Assembly: GCA_938035525.1 (NCBI GenBank)
Contig: CALHOI010000036.1
Coordinates: forward strand, 1-64,000
Source of the DNA: an uncultured Granulosicoccaceae bacterium
GTDB taxonomy: Bacteria > Pseudomonadota > Gammaproteobacteria > Granulosicoccales > Granulosicoccaceae
Reading direction: 5' to 3'
Length of the DNA: 64,000 bases
The notes under the pieces were generated by a model that was not told the origin of the DNA, did no database searches, and saw nothing but the letters and a program-made list of their open reading frames with translations. A program made the translations under genes and the position numbers. This document shows positions 19,344 to 30,310 of this stretch, piece by piece; within the stretch, counting starts at the first letter, position 1, and every line of letters begins with the position of its first letter.

Positions 19344-21260
19344 ATGCTTAGCTTAAACAATGTCGCATGCCGGCGAGGTACCGATCTGCTGTTCGACCGT
19401 GTCTCGGTGGTTATTCACCGAGGACAAAAAGTGGGCCTCACTGGCGCAAATGGATGTGGTAAATCGTCACTATTTGCCATGGTTCAGGGTGAGCTTGAGC
19501 CGGACGATGGCGATATATCCTTACAGCAGGGTATTAGCGTCACGCATGTTGCTCAGGAATCACACAGCTCAGAAGCTCCTGCCATTGAATTCGTTATTGA
19601 TGGTGATAAACGGTTACGATCGGTCGAGCAAGCGTTGCAAGGTGTTAAAGAAGACGGCGAGAAACACGCAGAGCTACTGGCTGACTACGATCAGGCAGGT
19701 GGCTACAGTGTGAAGGCGCGCGCCGGTGCTTTGCTCAATGGCCTCGGTTTTTTAACTGAGCAGCATCAGTTACCTGTTTCAGATTTTTCCGGTGGCTGGC
19801 GCATGCGGCTTAATTTGGCGCAGGCTTTAATGAGCCCCAGTGATTTGCTGCTGCTCGATGAGCCAACCAATCACCTTGACCTGGACGCGGTACTTTGGCT
19901 GGAAAACTGGCTGCGCGCACGTGAAGGCACGCTATTGATGATTTCGCACGACCGAGAATTTCTTGATCGTATTACCACGCATACACTTCATATAGAACAA
20001 AAAACCGCGACGCTATTTACCGGCAACTACTCATCGTTTGAGCAGCAACGGGCGGCTCGATTAGCAAATCAGCAAGCCATGTACGTCAAGCAACAACAAA
20101 CCATGGCACAAATGCAATCCTTTGTTGATCGCTTTCGTGCAAAAGCCACCAAAGCCAAACAGGCACAAAGTCGATTAAAAATGCTGGAGCGTATGACCAC
20201 GCTGGCACCAGCGCATGTTGATTCACCGTTTCAGTTTTCGTTTCGTGAGCCTGATGCCTTGCCAAGCCCTTTGGTGTTGCTGCGAAATGCAGATATCGGC
20301 TACGACAACACCGCCATTCTGGGCAACATCAATTTCAGCGTACAGAGCGGTGAGCGTATAGGTTTGTTGGGTGCAAACGGGGCTGGTAAGTCCACCCTGA
20401 TAAAAGCCATAGTGGGTGACTTGGCCTTACTCAATGGCGAACGCTTGCCTGCACAAAAGCTGGCGCTTGGTTATTTTGCTCAGCATCAAGTGGATCAATT
20501 GCGCGATGAGCACACAGCCTTACAGGCCTTAATGGCAGTAGACCCGCTTATCAGCGACAGTGAAGCGCGTAATTACCTTGGCGGGTTTGGTTTTTCTGGT
20601 GATCAGGCTTTGCAAAGCGCCAAAACAATGTCAGGTGGTGAGCGGGCACGGCTAGCACTTGCACTAATCGTGTATGCCAAACCAAATCTTTTACTGCTTG
20701 ATGAGCCAACTAACCATCTGGACATACAAATGCGCGACGCCCTTGCTGAAGCATTGCAACAATACAGTGGCGCGCTGCTGGTCATATCGCACGATCGCAG
20801 TTTATTACGCTCTGTCGTGGACGATTTGCAGTTGGTGGCCGACGGCTCGGTGCAGCCGTTTGATGATGATCTTGATGGTTATGCACGCTGGCTTGCTGAC
20901 TATCGCAGTAAATCGGGCAGTCGAGGACAAAACGATGACGGTGTTGTCACAATGAGTGAAACCGTTGTTGATCGTAAACAGCAAAAGCGTGATGAGGCCC
21001 AGGCGCGTGCCAAACTGCGCCCCTTACGTAAAGCCATAGAAAAATCTGAGCGACAACTGGAGCAATGGGTAACTCAACTGTCAGAAACACGTAACAGTTT
21101 GGCATCCAATGAGCTATACAATTCTGAGAACAAATCAAAGTTGGCAGAGCTATTGGCTCTGGAAGTACAACAGAAAACCAAGGTGTCTGAACTGGAAGAC
21201 CAACTGCTGGAAAACATGCAGGCACTGGAGCAGGCCGAAATCGATGGTGCTGCAGAATAA
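19344..21260 (+). CDS. ABC-F family ATPase
   Basis: Two ATPase cassettes (GANGCGKSSL, GANGAGKSTL), LLLLDEPTNHLDLDAV and LLLLDEPTNHLDIQ, no TM. Confidence 0.93.
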   Translation: MLSLNNVACRRGTDLLFDRVSVVIHRGQKVGLTGANGCGKSSLFAMVQGELEPDDGDISLQQGISVTHVAQESHSSEAPAIEFVIDGDKRLRSVEQALQGVKEDGEKHAELLADYDQAGGYSVKARAGALLNGLGFLTEQHQLPVSDFSGGWRMRLNLAQALMSPSDLLLLDEPTNHLDLDAVLWLENWLRAREGTLLMISHDREFLDRITTHTLHIEQKTATLFTGNYSSFEQQRAARLANQQAMYVKQQQTMAQMQSFVDRFRAKATKAKQAQSRLKMLERMTTLAPAHVDSPFQFSFREPDALPSPLVLLRNADIGYDNTAILGNINFSVQSGERIGLLGANGAGKSTLIKAIVGDLALLNGERLPAQKLALGYFAQHQVDQLRDEHTALQALMAVDPLISDSEARNYLGGFGFSGDQALQSAKTMSGGERARLALALIVYAKPNLLLLDEPTNHLDIQMRDALAEALQQYSGALLVISHDRSLLRSVVDDLQLVADGSVQPFDDDLDGYARWLADYRSKSGSRGQNDDGVVTMSETVVDRKQQKRDEAQARAKLRPLRKAIEKSERQLEQWVTQLSETRNSLASNELYNSENKSKLAELLALEVQQKTKVSELEDQLLENMQALEQAEIDGAAE

Positions 21261-21276
21261 ATAATCAGGAGACGTT

Positions 21277-21990
21277 ATGAATCGCTTAATCGGCTTAGTT
21301 TTATTGTTGAGTACCTCTGTGTCACAGGCCGCATCGTTCAACACGCTGGATGCGCTTGACCAAGCACAATTTGTTAAGTTCTCAGAAAACGTGGCTGCTG
21401 CAATTCAGTACAAGGGAGTGACCCCGCCAGAGCCGCTGGGTATTTTAGGTTTTGATGTGGGTTTAAGCGTGTCTTACACCACCATTGAAACCGATGCAAT
21501 ATTTGATCTGGCCAGTGAAGGTGATTTTGATGTAGCCGGTATCGCTTTGCCGCGTCTTACGGTACACAAAGGACTGCCGTTTGGTATCGATGTTGGTGCT
21601 TCTGTCAGTGCCGCACCAGGAACCGACATCAGAGTGCTTGGTGCAGAAATCCGCTATGCCATTCTGGAAGGTAATGTCGCTTTGCCGGCGGTGGGCGTAC
21701 GAGCCAGTGGAACCGTCTTGCAGGGCGTGGATGAGCTGGACATGCAAAACATCGGTGTGGATATTTCTGTGTCCAAAGGTTTTCTGATGCTCACACCTTA
21801 TGCTGGTTTGGGTGTGGTTCGCACCACTGCCACGCCTGTGGACACGGAAACCCTGGCAGAAGAAACGTTAAGCCAGACCAAAATGTTTGCGGGTTTAAAT
21901 GTCAATCTGGCGTTATTGAATTTGACACTTGAGGCTGACAAAACCGGCGATCATAGTTCCGGTAGTTTGAAAGTCGGCTTTCGCTTCTAA
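21277..21990 (+). CDS. Putative outer-membrane beta-barrel protein
   Basis: Signal peptide ending SQA; alternating strands, C-terminal GSLKVGFRF. Confidence 0.6.
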   Translation: MNRLIGLVLLLSTSVSQAASFNTLDALDQAQFVKFSENVAAAIQYKGVTPPEPLGILGFDVGLSVSYTTIETDAIFDLASEGDFDVAGIALPRLTVHKGLPFGIDVGASVSAAPGTDIRVLGAEIRYAILEGNVALPAVGVRASGTVLQGVDELDMQNIGVDISVSKGFLMLTPYAGLGVVRTTATPVDTETLAEETLSQTKMFAGLNVNLALLNLTLEADKTGDHSSGSLKVGFRF

Positions 21991-22033
21991 ACCTATCCAG
22001 TGTTAAATTCCTCAGTAAAACTATTGCATTGAT

Positions 22034-22303
22034 GTGTCCCAGGAAAATCAACCGAAAGACATAGAATCGCAGCGCAATGGCAATGCGAAGCAAGACGTGC
22101 TGCCTGAACGAAGCGGCACAGGTTTTTTTGCTGTTATGCAAAGTGTTGGCGCAGCCATGCTTGGCGTTCAATCTTCTAAAAACAAAGAGCGGGACTTTAC
22201 CCACGGTAAGCCCATTCACTTTATTGTGGGTGGGGTTATCGGTACTCTCATTTTTTTGTTGTGTATCTGGCTTTTGGTTAAGTATTTAATCGCGTCGAGC
22301 TAA
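22034..22303 (+). CDS. DUF2970-type small membrane protein
   Basis: FFAVMQSVGAAMLGVQSSKNKERDFTHGKPIHFIVGGVIGTLIFL; GTG start. Confidence 0.7.
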   Translation: MSQENQPKDIESQRNGNAKQDVLPERSGTGFFAVMQSVGAAMLGVQSSKNKERDFTHGKPIHFIVGGVIGTLIFLLCIWLLVKYLIASS

Positions 22304-22345
22304 GCCGCTGTTTGCAGCTGCAAAACAGTGTCTACAAAGCATTGT

Positions 22346-23515
22346 CTAATAGGGTAATCCAACATAGTTGGTAGCAAGGCTGGCCTGTGCCGACTCACTC
22401 TCACGTAAGAAGTCCAGTTCGGCTGATTGGATTTGCAAATCGAAGTCGCTTTGATCAGGAAAGCGGTGCAACATGGTGGTCATCCACCAGCTGAATCGTT
22501 CTACTTTCCACACGCGTTTAAGTGCCGTTTGCGAATAAGTGTCCAGCAATTGATGGTCTTTTTCTGCATACCATTGTTTGAGGGCAGTAAACAGGTAGTG
22601 TACATCAGAGGCAGCTGTGTTCAAGCCTTTTGCACCGGTTGGGGGGACGATGTGCGCTGCATCACCACACAAAAACAAGCGCCCCCACTGCATGGGTTCG
22701 CACACAAACGAACGTAGTGGGGCGATTGATTTTTCTATTGATGGGCCGCTTTCCAATGTATCGGCAAATTTTTCCGGGATGCGTTTTTTTAACTCATCCC
22801 AGAACTGTGCGTCGGACCAATTATCAATATGATCATTGGTATCGCACTGCAAGTAGTATCGACTAAGGCGCTCGTTGCGCATAGAACATAATGCAAACCC
22901 TCTGTCCGAATTTGCGTAGATAAGCTCTTCGTGTACTGGTTTCGTTTCCGACAATATACCCAGCCAACCAAACGGATAGTTTTTTTCGTATTCACGGCGA
23001 GCCTCTGGCGGTATGGTCTGGCGGCTAACGCCGTGAAATCCGTCGCAGCCCGCTATGTAATCGCAGTCGATGTGCACCTGCTTGCCATCGACAATACAAT
23101 CGATACTCGGTGAGCTGCTTTTTGCATTGTTGATGACAACGTCTTCCACGTTAAACAGTGTTTTTCCATTAACCGCTTCTCTGGCGTCGTACAAATCGCG
23201 TGTTAATTCTGTTTGTCCGTAAACGGTGACAGGGTGAGCTGTGTATTTGCTGAACGGAATGGCAAATGATTCACCTTTGTAGGCGATGACAGTACCATCG
23301 TGGGTAAAGGATTCAGCTTGTAGACGGTCCGCCGCACCGGCTTTTACCATTAAGTCGACAATGCCTCGCTCCAGCACGCCAGCCCGAATGCGAGACAACA
23401 CGTATTCGCGTGTTTTCCTTTCCAACACAATGGCATCAATGCCTGATTGATGCAGCAGTTGAGCCAACAACAATCCGGAAGGACCGCCACCAATGATGGC
23501 TACATTAACTCGCAT
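22346..23515 (-). CDS. pobA: 4-hydroxybenzoate 3-monooxygenase
   Basis: VAIIGGGPSGLLLAQLLHQSGIDAIVLER, LCGDAAHIVPPTGAKGLN. Confidence 0.9.
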   Translation of the reverse strand: MRVNVAIIGGGPSGLLLAQLLHQSGIDAIVLERKTREYVLSRIRAGVLERGIVDLMVKAGAADRLQAESFTHDGTVIAYKGESFAIPFSKYTAHPVTVYGQTELTRDLYDAREAVNGKTLFNVEDVVINNAKSSSPSIDCIVDGKQVHIDCDYIAGCDGFHGVSRQTIPPEARREYEKNYPFGWLGILSETKPVHEELIYANSDRGFALCSMRNERLSRYYLQCDTNDHIDNWSDAQFWDELKKRIPEKFADTLESGPSIEKSIAPLRSFVCEPMQWGRLFLCGDAAHIVPPTGAKGLNTAASDVHYLFTALKQWYAEKDHQLLDTYSQTALKRVWKVERFSWWMTTMLHRFPDQSDFDLQIQSAELDFLRESESAQASLATNYVGLPY

Positions 23516-23548
23516 AACTTAAAGGCTGATTTATGAGTGGCGCTTTAT

Positions 23549-25036
23549 TCATAACTTAAACCACGCTGTTTTTAAATCTATGTATTTGTCAAACGCGTGC
23601 AGCGATTTATCGTGGCCGTTACCGGATTGTTTGACACTGCCCATGGGAACGCTGATGTCGGCTCCGCCGTAAGTGTTTACGTGAACCACACCAGTGCGCA
23701 TGGCGCGCGTCATTCTGTGGGCACGACTGAAATCGCTAGTCCATAAACCGCCAGCCAAGCCGAAGTCTGTGCTGTTAGCCAGTTCAATTGCCTCGGCCTC
23801 GTCTTGGAATGTTGTTACTGCCAACACGGGTCCAAAGACTTCCTGCTGGGCAAGTGTATCTTGCTTTTTAACATTGGTGATAATGGTGGGTTCCATGTAG
23901 TAGCCACCGGTTTGTTTATGTAATTGCTTACCACCAGCATACAAAGTAGCACCTTCGCTTTGAGCGATTTCTACAAACTTTAGGTTTTGTGCTAGTTGTG
24001 CTGCATTGTTTACGGCCCCACTGTTTATGGTTATATCCAGGGGGTTGCCCACTTTCATGGCAGCAGCAGCCTGTGCCAGCGCTGCTACGAAGTCATCGTG
24101 TATCGATTGTTCAACCAGCAATCGAGAGCCGGCCACACACACTTGCCCTGAGTTTCTAAAAATACCGGCGGCGCTTACCGTTGCTGCCTGTTCCAGATTT
24201 TTGGTATCGGCAAATACAACATTCGCAGACTTACCACCCAGTTCGAGATAACAACGTTTTAAATTAGAGCGAGCTGAGGCCTCCAACAGGCGTCGACCGG
24301 TTGCTCCAGAACCGGTGAACACCATGACATCCACATCCATTGAGTGAGACAGGACTTCACCAACGTCTATACCCTTGCCAGTAACAACATTTAAAACACC
24401 ATCTGGCAGACCTGCTTGCAAACCAAGTTCACCCAAACGCAGCAAAGACAACGATGCCATTTCAGATGGCTTTAGAACAACGGAATTACCAGCAGCCAGT
24501 GCCGGGCCAAGTTTCCATGCCGCAATCATTAACGGGAAATTCCACGGAATAATGGCCGCCACAACGCCAATAGGTTCGTTGTGCACTAAGCCTAAAAACT
24601 CTGGTGCAGTAGGTGCGATTTGCCCATAGAGTTTATCAATGGCTTCAGCGTAATATCGTATGGTTGCTGCAGCTGATCCGCATTCAGCTTTAAAAGCCAT
24701 ACTGATTTCGGTGCCATTATCACGTACACCCAGCACGGCAAGTTCCAGGGCTTCGGCTTCGATTAAGTCAGCCCACTTTAATAGTATTTTTTTACGCTCT
24801 GCTGGTGGCATGTTGCGCCAACGACCATCGTCGAACGCTTGTCGCGCCGCAGTCACTGCCAAGTCTGCATCGTTCTTTGTTGCCGCCGCTATGGTCGTTA
24901 AGTGGCTGCCATCTATTGGTGAAAGAACATCAAGTGTTTGCTCAGACTGGCTGGGTTTGATCTGGCCGTCTATCAATAATCCGCGAGGCGCAATGGCGGT
25001 GTCGCTTAGCGCGTTAATTTTGTTTTGGTCAAGCAA
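23549..25036 (-). CDS. NAD(P)-dependent aldehyde dehydrogenase
   Basis: LELGGKSANVVFADT, FRNSGQVCVAGSRLLVE. Confidence 0.92.
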   Translation of the reverse strand: MLDQNKINALSDTAIAPRGLLIDGQIKPSQSEQTLDVLSPIDGSHLTTIAAATKNDADLAVTAARQAFDDGRWRNMPPAERKKILLKWADLIEAEALELAVLGVRDNGTEISMAFKAECGSAAATIRYYAEAIDKLYGQIAPTAPEFLGLVHNEPIGVVAAIIPWNFPLMIAAWKLGPALAAGNSVVLKPSEMASLSLLRLGELGLQAGLPDGVLNVVTGKGIDVGEVLSHSMDVDVMVFTGSGATGRRLLEASARSNLKRCYLELGGKSANVVFADTKNLEQAATVSAAGIFRNSGQVCVAGSRLLVEQSIHDDFVAALAQAAAAMKVGNPLDITINSGAVNNAAQLAQNLKFVEIAQSEGATLYAGGKQLHKQTGGYYMEPTIITNVKKQDTLAQQEVFGPVLAVTTFQDEAEAIELANSTDFGLAGGLWTSDFSRAHRMTRAMRTGVVHVNTYGGADISVPMGSVKQSGNGHDKSLHAFDKYIDLKTAWFKL

Positions 25037-25251
25037 TTTTACTGTTCCGATTCACTTTCCGATTCACTTATTGTCCAATTGACCATGTGACTTTGGTGAT
25101 TGGTCATGTCACTTGTTGAGCAGCGATGCAATGGCTTGAAGAAACACCGATGCAAGCGCCAGAACGTTGACCGAAAAAGCCCTTTCTGTCAACATCTAAA
25201 CGCGTTTGGGCCGCGGGCCCGGCTGAACCCCACAGAACGAGTTTCCCTACC

Positions 25252-26607
25252 ATGAAAAACGAAAACTTTTTAAAAGCCAATAATGCCCGTCACATGTGGC
25301 ATCCCATGGCGCACCCGGCGGACTCACTAAAAAATGAACCCAGAATAATAACCGGTGGGCAGGGAGTCAGAATCACCGATGTTGATGGCAGTGAAACCAT
25401 CGACGCGGTAGGCGGATTGTGGAATGTCAATCTTGGTTACTCTGCCGATGTGGTTAAAGACGCTATTAGTGCTCAGTTGCAGCAATTGCCTTATTACTCA
25501 ACGTTTCGAGGTACGTCAAATGATGCCGTCATCGAGCTAAGCTTTATGTTGCGCGAATTCTTTGAACCTGATGGCTTAACTCGCGCCTTTTTTACCAGTG
25601 GTGGTTCAGACAGTGTTGAAATTGCTTTACGCCTGGCAAGGCAGTTCCATAAAGTTCGTGGTGAGGCAGGCAGAACAAAATACCTGTCCTTAAAAAAGGG
25701 GTATCACGGAACCCATACCGGAGGTGCGTCGGTTAATGGTAATGCAAACTTTCGAACACAGTACGAACCACTCATGCCCGGTTGCTTTCACATTCCCGCT
25801 CCTTATACCTATCGAAACCCTTTTAACGAAACCGATCCTGCCAAGCTTGCCCAACTTTGTCTTGCTGCATTAGAAGATGAAATCAATTATCAAGGCGCAA
25901 GCACCATCGCAGCATTTATCATGGAGCCGGTATTGGGTGCAGGTGGTGTCATTGTGCCGCACGAGAGTTTCATGCCGGGCGTGCGAGCCCTGTGTGATAA
26001 ACACGGCATATTGCTGATCGCCGATGAAGTAATAACCGGTTACGGGCGTACTGGTAGCTGGAGTGGTTCGCGACACTGGGGTGTAAAGCCTGATTTTTCT
26101 TGTACGGCTAAAGCCATCACTAACGGGTATTTTCCTTTTGGTGCTGTGATGATCAGCGATCACATTGCCGAAGTATTTGAAAACGACGATACCGGCAAAG
26201 CGGCCATAGGCAGTGGTTACACGTACTCGGGTCATCCAGTGGGTGCGGCAGCTGCTATTGCCTGTTTACAGGAAACCCAAAGGCTTAAAGTCAATGAAAA
26301 TGCAGCGGCACGCGGCACTCAAATGATGGCAGGCTTACTGCAGCTGCAACAAAAACACGCGGTCATTGGTGATGTTCGCGGTGGAGCAGGCTTAATGAAC
26401 GCACTCGAGCTGGTTTCAGACCGTGATACCAAAGCCGTATTGGATGCAGCAACTATTGGCAACATTCAAAATGCAGTTTACGACCATGGCGTTATGGTGA
26501 GAGTGTCTGGACCTAACATGATTATGTCTCCACCGTTGGTTGTCACAGAGGATGATGTGACACAAATTTTATCGGCCATTGATAAAGGCTTCAGTGCTGC
26601 TGCTTAG
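25252..26607 (+). CDS. Class III (omega) aminotransferase
   Basis: GGLWNVNLGYS, LIADEVITGYGRTGSW, PDFSCTAKAITNGYFPFGAVMIS. Confidence 0.9.
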   Translation: MKNENFLKANNARHMWHPMAHPADSLKNEPRIITGGQGVRITDVDGSETIDAVGGLWNVNLGYSADVVKDAISAQLQQLPYYSTFRGTSNDAVIELSFMLREFFEPDGLTRAFFTSGGSDSVEIALRLARQFHKVRGEAGRTKYLSLKKGYHGTHTGGASVNGNANFRTQYEPLMPGCFHIPAPYTYRNPFNETDPAKLAQLCLAALEDEINYQGASTIAAFIMEPVLGAGGVIVPHESFMPGVRALCDKHGILLIADEVITGYGRTGSWSGSRHWGVKPDFSCTAKAITNGYFPFGAVMISDHIAEVFENDDTGKAAIGSGYTYSGHPVGAAAAIACLQETQRLKVNENAAARGTQMMAGLLQLQQKHAVIGDVRGGAGLMNALELVSDRDTKAVLDAATIGNIQNAVYDHGVMVRVSGPNMIMSPPLVVTEDDVTQILSAIDKGFSAAA

Positions 26608-26830
26608 CAGGCACGATGTCGGTGCACCAGTATCGATACGTAAAGCTTGCGTGAACCTCGTGTTGCATAGCGCATGTAATAAGCGCAAATTGTCAAAAAT
26701 TGCGTGATTAAACTGTTAGCAAATGTGATATCCGGGTCGTTTTATTTGGATTTAGTGCGCTCACACCACATTATTGAGCTGAGGTACGCAGATAGTTGTA
26801 CCGCTTTTTGTCCACTGAATAGGAAGCCCC

Positions 26831-27346
26831 ATGGTCGATCAGACTAAAAGAACCACGTTAAAGCGCGTTGCCGGTATTGGCGTAGGTGCTGTTGCCGCAA
26901 CAACATCTACTGGCGTTTTATCCAAGTTATCAACCAGCGTAGGTGCGGCCACAAATGCTGATGCACTGCGCGCAAACTCGGTTTACGGCGACATCATAGA
27001 CATTCAAGTGTCTACACGAATTTCTCCTGTTAAGAATGATCTTGAAGTTGTGTTAACTAACATCAGCCCGACCGACACCACTATTACGCAACTTACCCCA
27101 ACGCAAATTACTACCGCGCGCGGTCTGTTTGATTTTGATGCCTTACTAAAAGACGGTAAGTTGCGTTTGCCGGCAGGTGCCAGTGTTAGTGTGCCTATGC
27201 AGCCGCACGCCGTTGTGCTCGATGGCAGCAGTGTTTCAAAACGCACATTTCAACTCTCTGATGCGCTAAGAAAGAATATGTCGATTGTGACTGACGGCGA
27301 TTCGTTAGCAGCGCTAACCATACTGGACGGAACGCTCGTCAGTTAG
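26831..27346 (+). CDS. Hypothetical exported protein with Tat-like N-terminus
   Basis: MVDQTKRTTLKRVAGIGVGAVAATTST; single ORF followed by terminator. Confidence 0.6.
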   Translation: MVDQTKRTTLKRVAGIGVGAVAATTSTGVLSKLSTSVGAATNADALRANSVYGDIIDIQVSTRISPVKNDLEVVLTNISPTDTTITQLTPTQITTARGLFDFDALLKDGKLRLPAGASVSVPMQPHAVVLDGSSVSKRTFQLSDALRKNMSIVTDGDSLAALTILDGTLVS

Positions 27347-27361
27347 TGCTGGGTTTTGTTC

Positions 27362-27391
27362 AACTAACCCAGCGTTAACTAACCCAGCGTT
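27362..27391 (+). repeat. 15-bp direct tandem duplication aactaacccagcgtt x2
   Basis: Perfect duplication; each copy has a TAA in frame with the upstream ORF. Confidence 0.9.
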
Positions 27392-27438
27392 AACTATTTA
27401 GCCAAGACGCTCAGGCGATCGCTCTGGCTAAGCAGATT

Positions 27439-27472
27439 AAAAAAACGCCCCAGCTTGTGGGGCGTTTTTTAT
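27439..27472. terminator. Bidirectional rho-independent terminator
   Basis: aaaaaacgccccagcttgtggggcgtttttta between convergent genes. Confidence 0.9.
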
Positions 27473-27496
27473 TTGCTTCAAAGTAAAAACGCTTAA

Positions 27497-30295
27497 TTAT
27501 AGCGCTTCAATTTTCTCAAGCTGTTTTTTCAATTGCGCCAAAGCACCTTCAGCGTCGCTGAGCTTTAATTTTTCGGCATCGACTACTTTAGCCGGTGCTT
27601 TATCGGTAAAGCCTGGGTTACCAAGCTTGGCCGTCAGGCGTTTTACCTCACCTGTTAAGCGATCAATTTCTTTATTGAGTCGCTTTAATTCGGCTTCTTT
27701 ATCAATCAAGCCCGCCATAGGAATCAGCAGCTGCATATGATCGACCAGCGCTATGGCAGAATCTGGCTTATCATCATTTGGGCTTAGTACTTCAATATCG
27801 GCCAGGCGTGCCACAAACGATAGCAGGCTGCGGTGTTCATTTAATTTGGCCACATCATCGCTGTTTGCATCAACGACTTTCAGGTCGAGCTTTTTGCCGG
27901 GGTTGATGTTCATTTCTGAACGTATTTTTCGAACGCCCATGACCACACGCTTTACCCATTCAATGTCGTCCAGTGCCTTTTGGTCAATTTTGTTAGCGTC
28001 ACTTTTAGGGTAGGGTTGCAAAGATATACTGGGGCCGCTTTTGCCAGCCAGAGGCGCAACTTGCTGCCAAAGTTCTTCGGTAATGAACGGCATTATCGGG
28101 TGCGTCAGGCGCAGTGTGGCCTCAAGCACGCGAACCAGCGTTGTGCGCGTTGCGTGCTTTTGCGCATCACTTGCATCACCGGTTAACACCGGTTTGGCTA
28201 ATTCAAGGTACCAGTCGCAGTACTCGTTCCAGACAAACTCGTACATGGCAGTTGAAGCCAAATCAAAGCGGTAGTCAGCTATATGTTCGGCAACGGTAGC
28301 TTCGGTATGCTGTAGTTGACTGATTATCCAACGATCAATGGTGTTGAGCTCAACGCCGGCTTTACTGGCATCGAGCCCTTCGGTGTTCATTAGTACATAT
28401 CGGGTGGCGTTATACAGCTTGTTGCAAAAGTTGCGATAACCTTCAACCCGTTTCATGTCGAAACGAATATCGCGACCATTGGAGGCCAGCGAGGCAAACG
28501 TAAACCGTAACGCATCGGTCCCGTAAGAGGCAATCCCGTCGGGAAAGTCTTTGCGCGTCTGTTTTTCTATTTTAGGGCCGGTGCGATCTTGCATCAGATT
28601 GCTGGTGCGCTTAGTGACCAGGTCTTCAAGTTCGATACCGTCGATGATGTCGAGTGGGTCAAGCACGTTGCCTTTTGACTTAGACATTTTCTGACCGTCG
28701 GTGTCACGCACCAGGCCGTGCATGTATACGTCTTTAAACGGTACTTCGCCATCCATAAAGTAGGTGCCAAACATAATCATGCGGGCAACCCAGAAAAAGA
28801 TGATGTCGTGACCGGTAACCAGAACCGAACCTGGATAAAAGTCGTCGAGTGCTTTGGTTTTTTCGGGCCAGCCCAATGTTGAGAACGGCCACAGGGCAGA
28901 GCTAAACCAGGTATCGAGCACGTCTTCTTCCTGACGCAGTTTGATGTTGTCGTTAAGTGAATATTTTTTGCGCACGGCGGCTTCGTTTTCCGCAACGTAG
29001 ATATTGTCTTGTTCGTCGTACCAGGCAGGTATGCGATGCCCCCACCAGATTTGCCGGCTGATGCACCAGTCCTGAATATTCTCAAGCCATTGGTAATAAG
29101 TGTTGGCATGGTTCTCTGGAACAAAACGCACTTTACCGGTTTTAACCGCAGCAAGCGACGGATCGGTAATCGCGCTCTTGCCGCCAGGCCTGCCATCGGG
29201 TTGTTTGTCGCGGGTTAAATCAACGTACCATTGGTCGGTAAGGTATGGCTCTACCACTGTGCCCGATTTATCACCTCGTGGCACCATGAGCTTGTGCGGA
29301 TCGATTTTGTCGAGCAGGCCAAGTGCTTCTATATCGGCAACCACTTTTTTACGTGCATCGTACCGGTCAAGGCCACGGTACGCTTCGGGCACGTTTTCAT
29401 TGAGCGTGGCACTGATATCAAGAATGTTGATGATATCCAGGTTGTGTCGCTGCCCAATGGCGTAGTCATTGAAATCGTGTGCGGGTGTTATTTTTACGCA
29501 GCCAGAGCCAAACTCAGGATCAACATAATCGTCTGCAATGATGGGTATTTCGCGGCCAACCAAGGGCAGGGTAACCGTTTTACCAATCCATGCAGTGAAG
29601 CGCTCGTCGTCTGGGTGAACGGCAATCGCGGTATCACCCAACATGGTCTCTGGTCTTGTGGTTGCAACAGTGACATGACCGCTACCATCGGTCAGTGGGT
29701 ATTTAAAGTGCCATAGCGAACCGTTTTCTTCGGTTGGTATCACTTCCAGGTCTGACAGGGACGTGTGCATGACCGGATCCCAGTTAACCAGGCGTTTGCC
29801 ACGGTAAATAATGCCGTCGTCGAACAAGCGAATGAACACATGCTGCACCGCATCAGACATTCCCTCGTCCATGGTAAAGCGTTCACGCGACCAATCAGGC
29901 GATGCACCGAGGCGGCGTAGCTGCTTGGTGATGGTGCCGCCGGATTCTTCTTTCCAGCTCCATACACGGTCAATGAATTTTTCGCGGCCTAACGCATGGC
30001 GATCGGTGTTTTCGCGAGCCAGTTGTCGTTCAACCACCATTTGCGTTGCAATGCCGGCATGATCGCAACCCGGTTGCCACAAAGTATTGAAGCCACACAT
30101 TCGGTGATAACGAATCAGGGAGTCCATGATGGTGTCCTGGAACGCGTGCCCCATGTGTAAGGTGCCGGTTACGTTCGGCGGTGGGATCATGATGCAGTAG
30201 GGGTCCCCATCGCCACTGGGTGCGAAATAGCCGTTATCCTCCCAGGTCTGGTACCAACGTTGTTCGATAGACTTGGGGTCGTAGGATTTATCCAT
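27497..30295 (-). CDS. valS: Valyl-tRNA synthetase
   Basis: [30 protein letters not shown]; holC-pepA upstream. Confidence 0.97.
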   Translation of the reverse strand: MDKSYDPKSIEQRWYQTWEDNGYFAPSGDGDPYCIMIPPPNVTGTLHMGHAFQDTIMDSLIRYHRMCGFNTLWQPGCDHAGIATQMVVERQLARENTDRHALGREKFIDRVWSWKEESGGTITKQLRRLGASPDWSRERFTMDEGMSDAVQHVFIRLFDDGIIYRGKRLVNWDPVMHTSLSDLEVIPTEENGSLWHFKYPLTDGSGHVTVATTRPETMLGDTAIAVHPDDERFTAWIGKTVTLPLVGREIPIIADDYVDPEFGSGCVKITPAHDFNDYAIGQRHNLDIINILDISATLNENVPEAYRGLDRYDARKKVVADIEALGLLDKIDPHKLMVPRGDKSGTVVEPYLTDQWYVDLTRDKQPDGRPGGKSAITDPSLAAVKTGKVRFVPENHANTYYQWLENIQDWCISRQIWWGHRIPAWYDEQDNIYVAENEAAVRKKYSLNDNIKLRQEEDVLDTWFSSALWPFSTLGWPEKTKALDDFYPGSVLVTGHDIIFFWVARMIMFGTYFMDGEVPFKDVYMHGLVRDTDGQKMSKSKGNVLDPLDIIDGIELEDLVTKRTSNLMQDRTGPKIEKQTRKDFPDGIASYGTDALRFTFASLASNGRDIRFDMKRVEGYRNFCNKLYNATRYVLMNTEGLDASKAGVELNTIDRWIISQLQHTEATVAEHIADYRFDLASTAMYEFVWNEYCDWYLELAKPVLTGDASDAQKHATRTTLVRVLEATLRLTHPIMPFITEELWQQVAPLAGKSGPSISLQPYPKSDANKIDQKALDDIEWVKRVVMGVRKIRSEMNINPGKKLDLKVVDANSDDVAKLNEHRSLLSFVARLADIEVLSPNDDKPDSAIALVDHMQLLIPMAGLIDKEAELKRLNKEIDRLTGEVKRLTAKLGNPGFTDKAPAKVVDAEKLKLSDAEGALAQLKKQLEKIEAL

Positions 30296-30310
30296 GGATG
30301 TGCAGCGGGG

